Assembly: GCA_002261195.1 (NCBI GenBank)
Contig: MVBO01000029.1
Coordinates: 67,040 to 131,039, forward strand
Reading direction: 5' to 3'
DNA from: Bifiguratus adelaidae
Lineage: Eukaryota > Mucoromycota > Endogonomycetes > Endogonales
Length of the DNA stretch: 64,000 nucleotides
The notes beneath the pieces are model-generated. The model had not been told where the DNA came from. It ran no database searches and saw nothing but the letters and a program-made list of their open reading frames with translations. This document shows, piece after piece, positions 49,875 through 61,100 of this stretch. A program made the position numbers and the translations under genes. How positions within the stretch are numbered: position 1 is the stretch's first letter; each line of letters opens with the position of its first letter.

Positions 49875-50410
49875 TTAATAAGAGGACGCTGGCTTGACGA
49901 CGTCAATGTCGGAACAGGTAGCAAATGTAACATTGATGCTCGGGACGTGCCAGAACCAGCGCAACGTGGCTCGGCCACTGATGTCAGTGGGGAAACTGAC
50001 GTCGGTAACATAGGAACCCAAAAAGTCTGCACAGTGTTCGATGGTGTGGATGTTGCGGAAGTTTTTATCATCGGTACCGGCAGAGATGTCAATGAAGCAT
50101 GTTGCACCAACTCCGTGGAATTCGGTCACGACATAGGAGATTTGAGTGCTCTTGCCGGCGACAAAGGTAGCAACGGAGGTGTTTCCCGGAGGCAAGCCGT
50201 TGCAAGGAAGGCTAGCGATGGGTCCATCAGTGGTACCCTGACGACCAATGGGAGCAATCTGAGACACTGACATTAGATTTGATGAAGACCGGCGTACATC
50301 GACAACTTGTATTGCGGGATACCTACCATGCGACCGTGAGCGTCGGCACTTGGGGCAAAAGCGACCAAGGCGCAGGCGGCGAGAAGAGCGGAGAGAATCT
50401 TGAAAGCCAT
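49875..50410 (-). CDS. Small secreted LPMO-like protein with N-terminal histidine
   Basis: Two exons give about 160 residues. The signal peptide (MAFKILSALLAACALVAFAP) ends SADA, so the mature protein would begin His-Gly-Arg-Met. An N-terminal His is the hallmark of copper lytic polysaccharide monooxygenases and related X325/BIM1-like proteins. A second His follows in VVTEFHGVGATCFIDIS, and the C-terminal block RATLRWFWHVPSINVTFATC resembles the last strand of several fungal LPMO-like secreted families (ATFxWTWFN...CADV). The 69-base intron, GTATCC to GTCAG near 50269-50330, falls just after HGRMV. It lacks a carbohydrate-binding module. Enzyme activity or only copper binding cannot be told from sequence. 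Confidence 0.65.
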
Positions 50411-50986
50411 TTGTCTTATTAATATGAAGAGTATATCTCGTGAGATGCGTTTGTGTCAAGCGTTGGGTGCCCTCTTTTATACAGCTAAGACAAGTTCTTG
50501 TATTACTTTTACCTTATTTTTGGAGGAGAAGCCGCCACTTGACTATTGCGCTCCCAACTCTTTGATCTTTAATTTGGCCATGTGAGCTGGGCCAAGCCCT
50601 CCAGCGTGCGTTGTACAGGTGGTATGTCAGCTTCCGGTGTCACTATAAAAAGCAATACCGGGCTTAGGATGTGGAGGCTGAAGGCGAATTTGGATGGAAA
50701 AGGAAATTGAGTTTTATTACTTGGTCCGGATCTGCGCGGAATGCCAAAGGTGGGGGGGGGGCAGTATGAACCTTCGGACTTCACATGCTAACTCTCGCGC
50801 TCTATGTACTCGGACATTCGTTACAACCAGCCACTTTGGTAATTTTATTTCTGGTGGGACATGTGTACCGTGAAAGCCCTGATAATTTGTCCTCTGGAGC
50901 TGGCTTTGCGCTTTGCACAAGTAGTATATATTAACTGCCTTGGCTTTTCGTTGAAGTCATTCAAACTCGATTGAATTATCCAAATC
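50411..50986. other. Divergent intergenic stretch between two secreted-protein genes
   Basis: A run of ten G is at 50752-50761. A TATA-like AGTATATATTAA lies near 50921-50932, about 55 bases before the DUF3455 start codon. Confidence 0.45.
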
Positions 50987-51637
50987 ATGCTCAATACCTT
51001 CACTGGACTTTGCCTTGTCTTCACCGCCTTCGGCGCACTTGTTAGTGGCTCTCCCATTGTCCCAAGTGACTCTGGCATGCCGCCTATCTCAGGCAGCCTT
51101 ACGGTACCGACTCCAACTACTGGTATGCCGATGCCACCTGCTACAACTAGCGGTATGCCAACGACGCCACCCAGCAATACTACTTTGACCTTGCCCGCTG
51201 GAGTTACCCTGGACTTCATCCTTTCCGCCCAAGGCACCCAAAACTATACGTGTGATCCTACCACCAATACTTGGGTATCCGTTGGCGCACTCGCACGTCT
51301 CTCAAACAATTCCATCATCTATGACCCGCGACACTTTGTCGGATTCCATTATTTCATCCAGGAAGCCGGAGCTCTATCGCCAGTCTTTGATCTTTCGCTT
51401 TCGGAGCCCAATAATCCTGGTAACAACCTGGTGATCTGCAAGAAGCTGGCACAAGAATCCAGTCCGGATGGCGCCAACAATGTTCAGTGGCTGCTGCTAG
51501 AACGAGCAAGAGGTGGTCTTGCCAACTTCGTCATGCGTGTCCGCACGGTTGGAGGTCAGCCCCCCGCAGGTTCATGTCATCCTTCGGAAAAAGTGCGCAC
51601 CGTGCCTTATTCCGCAAACTATGTGTTTTTTAAATAG
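50987..51637 (+). CDS. Secreted DUF3455-type protein
   Basis: A single exon encodes 216 residues. A signal peptide (MLNTFTGLCLVFTAFGALVS) is followed by a Pro/Thr/Gly-rich linker with repeated SGMP/TGMP units. The domain then contains GTQNYTCDPTTNTWV, IYDPRHFVGFHYF, VQWLLLERARGG and a terminal RVRTVGGQPPAGSCHP ending VPYSANYVFF. This matches the DUF3455 family of fungal and bacterial secreted proteins, whose function is unknown; some members are called malate dehydrogenase-like without evidence. Likely extracellular or cell wall. Confidence 0.8.
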   Translation: MLNTFTGLCLVFTAFGALVSGSPIVPSDSGMPPISGSLTVPTPTTGMPMPPATTSGMPTTPPSNTTLTLPAGVTLDFILSAQGTQNYTCDPTTNTWVSVGALARLSNNSIIYDPRHFVGFHYFIQEAGALSPVFDLSLSEPNNPGNNLVICKKLAQESSPDGANNVQWLLLERARGGLANFVMRVRTVGGQPPAGSCHPSEKVRTVPYSANYVFFK

Positions 51638-52315
51638 GTTATTAAAGCTATCTTGCTGCATGTTTTAGTAGACGCTCAGTATTGGCAGGGATGGCGCTGT
51701 AAATGTTAATGACAATGAACAAACGTATGAGGAAGAATGTCGTTTCCGATGCACTGTGGTGACGGGATCACGTTTCTGAAGTGAGCGCAACGCATGATCC
51801 TTCGATCAAGCTCATTGTGTATTGTCGTGTCTGAGAGGTTCAATTTGAAAGGACGATATATGAGTGACTAAAAGAAGATCGGTCAGAGTGGACACGACGA
51901 ACCACGTCGGCTTAACTTTTGTGGGTAAACGCGCACGTGAGACAAATTTACCCAGAGATATGGGCGTTCCCCGGATGTATGGGAAACTGTCAACCACCAG
52001 TTGCCTTTCTCAGGCCCGCTTTCATGGCGTGCGGCTTTCCCATATCCACTTCAGAACGCTTGAGCTTCGTCACGTAACACCAATCTCCCTTTGCCAGGTA
52101 AAGAAAGCCGTGGGACGATCAATTTCCTTTTCCTGCCATGGTCGAGGTTGACTCGATCCACCGGTGTTGCCTACCGGCACCTGTGAAGGAGGGAATGGCC
52201 ATATTAAGTAAGCTAAGTCGCCTTGAGCCTGGAACAGCTGTGGTCGCCGACGACAAGTATAAGACGTACGCTCTCTTTGCCTCACTTCTGTAGGTGAGAA
52301 ACGTTCAACGACACC
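51638..52315. other. Intergenic stretch before the lysozyme gene
   Basis: No gene is recognised in these 680 bases, which include the likely promoter of the lysozyme gene. Confidence 0.35.
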
Positions 52316-52996
52316 ATGAAAGCAACCTTAACAGCGGTAGCATTATCTTATTTGTGGGCTGGTGCCCACGCATCTTTGCCCGGCTTAGACGTCAGCAGCT
52401 ACCAAGGTAACGTCAATTGGGGAACAGTCGCGAGTCAAGGAGCAAAGTTTGCTTATGTCAAGGCTACCGAGGGTACGACCTACACGAATCCCTACTTTGC
52501 GTCCCAATACGACGGATCCTACAACGCAGGCCTAATTCGTGGTGCTTATCACTTTGCCCATCCCGATTCTTCCTCTGGAGCTACCCAAGCAAACTATTTC
52601 CTTGCTCATGGTGGCGGCTGGTCCGCTGACGGAAAGACCTTACCTGGTGCATTAGACATTGAGTACAATCCAAACGGTGCAAAATGTTACGGCTTGTCTC
52701 AATCAGCCATGGTTAGCTGGATTCAAGACTTCAGCAATACCTATCACTCCCACACGGGTAGATATCCGGTCATTTACACGACTACGGACTGGTGGACCAC
52801 CTGCACGGGTAACAGCGCAGCCTTTGGAACCAACAACCCTCTCTGGATTGCTCGGTATTCGTCTTCGGTGGGCACCTTGCCTGCAGGTTGGGGCTACGAG
52901 AGTTTCTGGCAGACTGCGGATTCGGGTACGTTCCCTGGAGACCAAGATATCTGGAACGGCGATGCTGCTGGACTCTCCAGATTCGCCAAAGGCTAA
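52316..52996 (+). CDS. GH25 lysozyme (N,O-diacetylmuramidase, Chalaropsis type)
   Basis: A single exon encodes 226 residues. The signal peptide (MKATLTAVALSYLWAGAHAS) is followed by LPGLDVSSYQGNVNW, the GH25 opening with its catalytic-site Asp. AYVKATEGTTYTNPYF, GAYHFAHPDSS and ALDIEYNP (the catalytic Asp-x-Glu) follow, and the C-terminal LWIARY and WQTADSG complete the barrel. It hydrolyses the muramic acid-glucosamine bond of bacterial peptidoglycan, so the likely role is outside the cell against bacteria. Fungal GH25 genes are often thought to have come from bacteria; the lack of introns here fits but does not prove it. Confidence 0.95.
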   Translation: MKATLTAVALSYLWAGAHASLPGLDVSSYQGNVNWGTVASQGAKFAYVKATEGTTYTNPYFASQYDGSYNAGLIRGAYHFAHPDSSSGATQANYFLAHGGGWSADGKTLPGALDIEYNPNGAKCYGLSQSAMVSWIQDFSNTYHSHTGRYPVIYTTTDWWTTCTGNSAAFGTNNPLWIARYSSSVGTLPAGWGYESFWQTADSGTFPGDQDIWNGDAAGLSRFAKG

Positions 52997-53537
52997 TGAT
53001 ATTCCAATTTATTTGAATTCTGTTAATGTTTAGCTACCTCAACACGGAGACCATAGTCCTTGCTTATATCAACAGTCCCGATATATATACAAATACAGAT
53101 TTGATTCTCGTTCCTGGCATCACGATTTATATCTTACTGCGATCTTTGGTGGATTGAATGACTGTTCTCATCGAGCACACCATTCAGTCCCCGTGCCCTT
53201 TTTGCCATGGCAAAGAAGTTGTATGAGATAAATGTAACCAATGCACGGACAAATTCACTACGCCGGATACAGGCCGAGGTCTGTATACTAATGGCCATGC
53301 AAGCACTTTGTCTCGATCAAGCTCGCCAACTCTTGCCCAGCTACTGCGCAAAGCGTACAATTGCACCTGATAAGCGGGGTGAGCTTGTTTACCCACTATT
53401 TGCCAGTCATAAGCTCAACAGTGAACCTCTAATGCTATTAAGCTTGGAACTTTGGGGTCGACTAGAAGAGGTGCTCTCATTGGTCTCATTATACCGCCGT
53501 CTATTCCGAAGCTCAGTCATTTTATTCAATTGCAAGC
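52997..53537. other. Stretch between the lysozyme gene and the retroelement coding part
   Basis: This may include the 5' leader or a terminal repeat of the adjacent retroelement, but no terminal repeat pair could be found. A short open frame at 53207-53545 has no recognised motif and overlaps the gag start. Confidence 0.35.
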
Positions 53538-55526
53538 ATGAATAACGATTATTCCTATCCTCGTATTAGCGAGCCCAAGGCGGCCGATCCGCCAAAGTTC
53601 TCAGGAAACCGCAAGGAGCTAGACGGGTTCCTTCGTTCTCTGAAATTGGTAATGCTCTTACAGCCATCGCGCTTCCAAAGAGCGGATCCAATTGCCACGG
53701 AACGAACAAAAGTCCTTTACGCCATGACTTACCTCTCTGGTGTCGCAAGGACCTGGGCAGAGTGCCCATTAGACTCTTTAGACACAGCCAATGAAGACAC
53801 AATGCTATCCAATTGGAGATTATTCGAACAAAGAATCCGCGAAGTATACGGAGATCCCGATGCCGTCAATACAGCGAAGCGTGAGTTACATATGCTCAGG
53901 CAAGGTAACAGTCCAGCCTGGCAACTAGCATCCGAATTCGAACGCATTGCAAGTAAACTCGACTGGAATGAATCAGCCCTTAAAAGCGCATTCTACGATG
54001 CTCTCAGAGAAGATCTCAAGGACGAACTCGCTACAAGAGACCTTCCTGAAGACTTACCTTCCTACATCAATGTGGTTATTCGATTGGACAACCGAATGTA
54101 CGATCGAAAAAGAGAACGTGCGGCCACAGCAAGAAACCCTCAATGCGACAATGGCCGCTACAAAAACTACAAGCAATCGACATACGATTCTCACCGACCC
54201 AATCATCATATTGTAAACACCAACGATACTTCAGGCCCAATGGAAGTCGACGCCAACGCGATTCAGGGCCCTCGCAAGCCGCTTACTGTTGCGGAAAAAC
54301 AACACCGCAGAGACAACCGCCTCTGCATGTATTGCGCATCGCCCGACCACATTGTCCGCACTTGTCCTTTGCGCAATCACACGCCCGACAATCGTCCAAA
54401 ATCTGTTAATGCAATAACCTCCGTGGCGGAAAACTCCAAGGCCAAGTCGCAGTAAGAGTCGGTGGCAAGGCCAACAACAAACTTCAAGACCCTGTATTTC
54501 CCTTATCTGGTCCCAATGGTACTCCCATTTCCTCTCAAGTTTCTGGCATTATTTCTTCTGTATCTGGTCCTTCTCCGTCTGAGTCTCCAATAAAGCAATT
54601 GTCACCCTATCCTTTGTCCGCTGAGCATTTGAAACTTCACATTTCTTTTTCGCAATCAGGAATAGAAATGCCTTCAATTGCAAAGTTAGATTCTGGATCA
54701 ATGACATCGCTTATTGCTGCTCAGTTCTGTAAGGAAAACAATCTAAGTCTCTCCTGTCTCCCTGCGCCTATGGACCTATGGACCTACGTACAGTAGATGG
54801 CACACCTCTTGGTGAAGTTACCCATTATTGCTCTCTCTAAGGTTACAGATCAGTTCGCATTGTGAAGACATTGCACTATACGTCACTCATATTGCCAAAT
54901 TACCCTATTATACTCGGTAAATCCTGGCTCAAAGTCCACAATCCCTCAGTATGCTGGTCAACAGACGAACTTACATTTTCGTCCGAAATTCTGTACCAAG
55001 CATTGTCAAGCATCCTCTAAGCAATCACAGCTGCCGAAATCCGACAGCATGTCACCACAGTCTCCAGATGTTAAGGCCAATGCCTTAGATATCAAGTTCA
55101 TTGACGTTGTCACGTTCGCAGAAGACCTCCGACATAGCAAAGGCTATGCATTACAAATATCCTCAGTCTCAGATATCTCTACCCGAAGTCCCAATGCAAT
55201 GTCTATTGCAGTGTCCGAGCTATCAACCTTCGAGGACGTCATTGACGACCCCCCCCCTTCACCACCGGCTTTCGAGTTCAAACATCTAGTTCCCGAAGAT
55301 TATCACGACAAGCTCGACGTCTTTTCAAAAGTCGAAGCAGATAAACTACCGCCGCACCATACCTCAGACCATAAAATAGTCCTACAAGAAGGCAAGGAAC
55401 CTCCCTTTGGACCTATATATGCGCTCTCCGCTACCGATCTCGAAGAGCTATCAAGGTATATCAACGAAAACCTCAAGAAAGGATTTATTCAACCATCAGA
55501 AAGTCCTGCTGGTGCATGCCCTCCTT
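53538..55526 (+). mobile_element. Ty3/gypsy-type LTR retrotransposon fossil
   Basis: The parts seen in order are a gag region (53538-54455) with a retrotransposon-gag core (MLRQGNSPAWQLASEFERI) and one CCHC zinc knuckle (CMYCASPDHIVRTC), an aspartic-protease-like region (about 54600-54800, KLDSGSMTSLIA), and the lead-in to reverse transcriptase (about 55270-55526). The rest of reverse transcriptase, RNase H and integrase are not seen downstream. The family is Ty3/gypsy from the knuckle and the order gag-protease-RT lead. The copy is broken, with several breaks after gag. Gag itself is still open, which suggests a moderate age. No LTR pair was found, so the true ends are unknown. Confidence 0.8.
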
Positions 55527-56739
55527 GACATTCCATGCTTGCGAGCTTTTGTTTTGCGGCACAGGGTCGAGCATGCAAGACGACACCGGCAAAACCGGGA
55601 GTGGCTTCCTAAAGGAGAGATAAATATACGTCGTCGAAAATGCATTCGACATTACGGGATTTTCTCCAAAAATTTCAGGTGAGATGCACGCCAGACCTTT
55701 CAGAGCTGCATTGGCTTGTAGGAAGATATCGGATATTTTGGCGTTTTCTGGAGAGATATATCGAGACGGCCGATGATAACATTAACAATTTTTTGTCACG
55801 CCTTTCTATCCCAAAGTCAGAGGATCTATACAATACGTGCTGGAGAAAAGACGTAATGACTCCTCTCTGCGGGAAATACCAGGAACGAATATCTTAGAGC
55901 TGGTGGAATGTCTTAACATCGATTCTCATCTTACCGGCACGCCACAAGTACTCACGGTTTCCATGAAGCTGAGACTCCTTGAATGCATAGTGGTAAGGCT
56001 CAGCTCTGTCAATTCAACAATATCAGTACGAATCGATGAAATAATGATGGTAGTAAACGCTTTAGATTACTGCTCTCGACGTAAGTCTCCTCTCACTCGT
56101 AAGTATAAGTTGATGGGGTTGGCTGAGCCACGATGTGCCTTGTGATGATGCTGATGCAGATGGCTGTAAAGCTCGGCGAGTCCCTGTACGCAGATGACAG
56201 AAGTTTACACACCTCAACTGTTCACATAGAGGATGCAGCGACGGTCTATTTTCTCGCTGCGAAAGAGACAAAAACCGGTCATCTAATCGCAAGGCAAGCC
56301 TGAAGAGCTTCCGTCCATCATGTTTGGACTTTCGTCAGCCAAAGAAATTCCATATGCTTACAGACAAACATTCAGGATCCTAACGAGACTTGGGCAAGCT
56401 GCGACAGATTTGTAAAGAGCCGAGTATGTCGCCGTGTATGTGGTGAAAGCTCACTTAGCAAGAATTGTCTTGTCCCTAATTCCAAAGAAAATTCACCTGA
56501 TCTCAATGCTCGACCGCACTTAAACCACAAATATAGGTAGTCAGTCAACGGAACCATGTACTTGGAGAAAATTTCGCTACACACTTCATCAGTGTAAAGG
56601 CATTCTATTGTCTGAGAGCGCCAACGGATATTTGAAGTCTTTTGGATGGATTCTATGAGAACAAAGAGACAGTCACACGCGTTAGTGTCCATTGCGCAGC
56701 AAGTCGAACATCTGTCCTGTGCTCTCATCTGCGGAATGC
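55527..56739. other. Unassigned coding-like debris between two fossils
   Basis: Overlapping short frames on the plus strand (55640-56145) read like pieces of a helical protein, including ILELVECLNIDSHLTG and RIDEIMMVVNALDY, but are not recognised. A minus-strand frame at 56372-56728 also lacks a known domain. The stretch is probably a decayed gene or mobile element. Confidence 0.35.
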
Positions 56740-57600
56740 ATAATGGCTGAATTGGCGTTGAATTTTATTGTCGTCGCGAACGAGAGAGCTTATTTTCCGA
56801 CCTACCACCAGCTACGGATATCACTCGACGAGGACATTGCCGCCCTGCGAGAAGCCATAAAGGTGAAATGCCAGCCAACCTTGAGTCCAAGATTTTGGCC
56901 CAGCTACTGCGTGTTCACCAAGTAGACATAAGTATCGAAAAAAGCAAAGAACTCCTTTCAAAAGTTCGTAATGGAGTAAAAAATCGTTGTGGCAGAGTTT
57001 GATGGCAAGCTTATTGAAGAGTCCGCTATCCTCGATGACGTGCTCTCGCATCCACTCAGCAGGAGTGGTATTCACCTAATTGTAGACTGCTCGGAAGCAG
57101 GTACGTTCCCTCGAGGTCTCAATCCAAGGTTGTGTTCGTTGTCTGATCAACATGTCCTGTCAAAGCTCAAATAAGGACTTTAGTTAATGGCACTCGCCAT
57201 CCTGATGGGACAACGAGGTTAAGACCCGAGATCAAGTTTTAAGGGAGGTTTCGGAGTTATTTGGGACATTAAGAGATCAGTTGGTTTTCTATGGCTTGGA
57301 GCGTTTTCGGCTTGATGTCTACATCCCGCCTTCAACATATCCTCAGGCTCAATTCTTAAGGTCACTCCAGATTCCAATGATTTGCAGATAGCCCCTCACT
57401 TTTGATCCACAACTTATCCAGGAAGGGTGAGGAGGGACCTGTTGCCCTTCAACAGCTCGCGGAACTGGAAAAGCGCTTACATGCTGGCAGGCGCCTTAGT
57501 GTTGCTCTCGGGCCACCCGGATCTGGAATAAGTCGCACGGTGATTCAACTTCTATGTCGCAACTATGGATTTTATCAAAATACCGGTTAGGGAGTTGACC
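56740..57600 (+). pseudogene. Crinkler (CRN)-like effector gene fossil
   Basis: The first part (56743-57090) resembles the ubiquitin-like N-terminal domain of Crinkler family proteins (LRISLDEDIAALREAI, and later a short strand GIHLIVDC). After a gap, a second part at about 57400-57590 reads as the linker and P-loop NTPase start seen in fungal and oomycete CRN-like proteins (LLIHNLSRKG, then a P-loop segment and VIQLLCRNYGFY). It is broken, with several breaks. The family is known in Rhizophagus, chytrids and oomycetes. Recognition is by motif recall and moderate. Confidence 0.5.
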
Positions 57601-58136
57601 AAGGCCGAACTATACGAAAGCAACACCAAGTGCAAGTATATCAATGACCCTAAAGAGTAGAAGGGATGCGGTCAGGGCGCCGATCCCTTGACGTTCGGCA
57701 GAGTGAAGAACGATCATTAGTAATGTCAATACACTGTTCCTCCGCGCTGGGACTGGACCGCCGAAACGCGCCCGCAAGTCCTGCTGTGTTCTCTTTGGCT
57801 TCTGTCGTAGTAACCAACAGAGTCATGTACTTGTGTAAGGAAAGCTCTCATACCGGACGCTATGGCTATCAAAGCCTTCCAAACCATAGAATAGTTAACG
57901 CAAGATCACATTGCCCTAAGATTTATGACATCCGATTGTTTTGGACACTCGGTGTCGGTGTTGCTGCGCCTTTGTGAGACAAGACGACCTAACTCGGTCG
58001 GTTGCTCGTTGTTCTCGTTTGGTCCAGTGGCTGCAAAAGCATGTTGACTACTTCAAAAACAGGACAGCCGTCCGAAGGCTCTGCATTTCTGCAGCGTCTA
58101 TCATCCATACCTTTTTCCCAGTGCTTCAACCCTGAA
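57601..58136. other. Coding-like debris after the Crinkler-like fossil
   Basis: Short plus-strand frames without recognised domains are present. This may be more of the CRN-like fossil, or the 5' part of the NTase-ankyrin gene that follows. Confidence 0.3.
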
Positions 58137-61100
58137 TCCTTTAGCTGATATCAGCCCCGCGCTGCAGCCGTCTCTTGCGCACGAAGCACACTTGCGCAAG
58201 CTTTTTGCTCAGGACCGCTCCAATGCATCGTTACGAGATCCTTATGTCGGTCTTGTGGACGTTCACGGTGATAAGGCAGGGTTCGATGTGCTCAAGGTAC
58301 GCCGCCGTCTGGTCGACAAGGATGCAACGAAGGAGAGGGTGACGGAGGCGCTGTCCGTACCATTACCAGGTGGGCCTCGTTGCGATGCAACGAAGAGCGA
58401 TGAGAAGCATGTGCTGGCCCTTCCGGATTCCATGCGAAGAGAGCACGGTGAAGCCCTCTGTGTGGACCGACAAACTTTCTTGTCAAGGTTTGCCGTTTTC
58501 ACGGAAGGGAGTCTAAGCACCTTTACGCAAGATGACTGGCAGAATGTCCTCGTCGCTGGTGGTAGCGTTTTGGCTTGTTTGCTGCCGGTACCTGCATCTG
58601 TAGCTGTGAATGGAAGAAGAGCTCAGAGAAAATTCTATCATGAAGAAAGTTACGTCGGGAGCGACATTGATCTCTTCATTTATGGCCTCAATGAAGAGCA
58701 GGCGAAACTCAAGATGGAAAGGTTGGCGGAAGTCATTGCTGAGGGCATCCCCTGGGATACGCTTTGTGTTCGAACTAAGTAAGCGTCAGATTTTGCCTCT
58801 TTCGTCTGCCTATCCTTATTTTATAGGCACGCGGTCACCATTGTTAGCCAATATCCATATCGCAACTTGCAAATTATCCTTCGTCTGTATGCCAGTCCGA
58901 CGGAGGTCCTGGTTGGCTTTGACGTCGACGCTTGCTCGTTTGGTTTTGACGGACAGCGTGTATGGGCTACGCCCAGAGCTGTGGCAGCTGTGATGACGCA
59001 GACCAATTCCGTAGACATGAGCAGGAGAAGGTAAAAAAGTCTTGGCTGGCAACAGATCCACTTCAAATGCGAACGTGACAACTGACCAATCGATATTCCT
59101 CCAACAGCCCATCCTACGAAGCACGTCTCGCCAAATATGCTGATCGCGGCTTCGAAATCCACATTCCTGACTTGTGACGTGATCTGATCGACCCATCAAT
59201 CTTTGAACGAGGCGGGGCGGGTGTCGTTGGTCTAGCGCGCTTGCTCGTCTTGGAAAAGATTGCCAAGCTCGACGATCACGAAGCGTACGTTGACATCCGA
59301 CGTGAGGCACGTGGTCGTCCACCGCGAACTTGGCAGCAGCGTGCGGCAGTCAAGCGCCCAAAAGCAAACGATTGGAAGGCCTCGAAAGGTGCAAAGCGGG
59401 GTAATTGGATTGAGCAAAGCACGTACGAGAGCTCCATGATACAGCTACCCTATGGTCCGACTTGGGATGCCACAAGGATACAGAAGTTGCTCTACAGGAA
59501 CGATATTCTGAGCAATTCGGTAAGCCTCCGCACTATATAGCTACTTGTGATTTTTCGCTAAACTGTTCATTGTTACATTTGCAATTGCAGAAGTGGAACC
59601 CCAAGGTCAGCGTAGTTATAGTCAAAGCTCGACGTTTACTCATTTTGCAAATAGAACGAGGAGTTTTTAGGCTTGCACCGCCATGGCGCTTTCTTTGGGC
59701 AAATGTCAGATGTCCTCCACGACTGCTGTTAGCTCTGCCCAAAGCCAACCGACGATGAACAGCGGCGGCTAATGGAAACACTGAAGAGTGTTTATGTCTC
59801 AGGCCCGCTTAGGTGAGTTGATGTTCAGCATTTTCGACGTTCTTGTAACTTGACATTCAATCATCGCAGTTTCATGACAGAGAACCCAGGCAGACAAATG
59901 ATGTCGGGCTCTTTTCAACCTCTCGACACCGATGATTGGGCAGAGCAAGCCTACCTAAAGCCTTCCGAGGTACTCTTTTCTAACATCATCAATGGACGTG
60001 TGCAACAAGTCGAGGAAATTTTGGTCACAAAAGGACCAAAAGCAGCAGAATTTCTCCTTGAACGAGACCCAGTGGGCCGATCTCCGCTTCATTTAGCTCT
60101 ACTAGAGCGTCAGACAGAAGTCGCCCTGGTCCTTCTTAAATATGGCGCCCGTATGACATCTAGGCTGGTAGATGGTCGCGCGGCATTCCACATTGCGGCT
60201 GCGATGGGCAATGTGAACGTTTTTCGCGAAATGCTTCGGATTAGCGCAGAAAATGCAAAAAAAGCCGAAGAAGACCGGTTGAAGAAAAAGCAGACAAGCA
60301 ATGCTAACGATGAAGATGACGAAGACGGAGAAGTAGAAGATGAAGACGACGGAGATGTAGTCATCGTCAAGAAGCGCGCGCGACTTGAACCGACAGACGA
60401 CATTAGCGAGGATTTGGTTGCACTCCTCGAACCGGAAGTTCTAGATCTGTCAGTCGCCACGTGGGACGAAGGCTACACTGCAATGTTTTACACCGTATTT
60501 TCGGGTTCCATTGAAACAGTTCAGCTACTAGCTGACGCTGGCGCATCCATGTCAACTACCGTCAAAAACATGTCATTACTCTCGGCCGCGCTTCTTATCG
60601 AATCAGATGCACGGGCCTCTGCGATGGTGCAAGCGCTCATCGAAAAAGGGGCGCGCGTAAATCAACCCGCTTTTCCGACAATTGGCTGGCGGATCGAAGG
60701 CTACAGCAATCTGGTCCATCTCTTCTTCGTCTCGGAGGACTGAGGTTCTTGTGTCTCTATTGGCGGCATTAAGAGATAAGCCGCTCTTGCTGAATTCATT
60801 GGCATGCTCTGATCCCGTTACGTACGGGCCATTTGAAGGGATCACAATGCATTCACCGCTCTCACATGCCTTGGAAATGAATCAGCTAGGAGTGGCAGCA
60901 TTGCTTATGTCCCTGGGTGCAAAAGTCGCCGCAGATCAAGACGATTATGACCGCCTCATGGAAACGCCATTTGTAAAACAGTGGACGCAAAAATTGAATG
61001 CCTCCAGGCTCTTTTCAGGTGTAAGTTTGTTTCCTAGTAGCTTGCATTGGTATCCTGATGATGCTTTTCGGGCATGATTATAGCTACTTCGCTCCGTAAT

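Noticed and set aside
53207-53545. 112-residue frame before the retroelement gag
   Set aside because: No motif, no signal and overlap with gag. More likely leader sequence than a gene.
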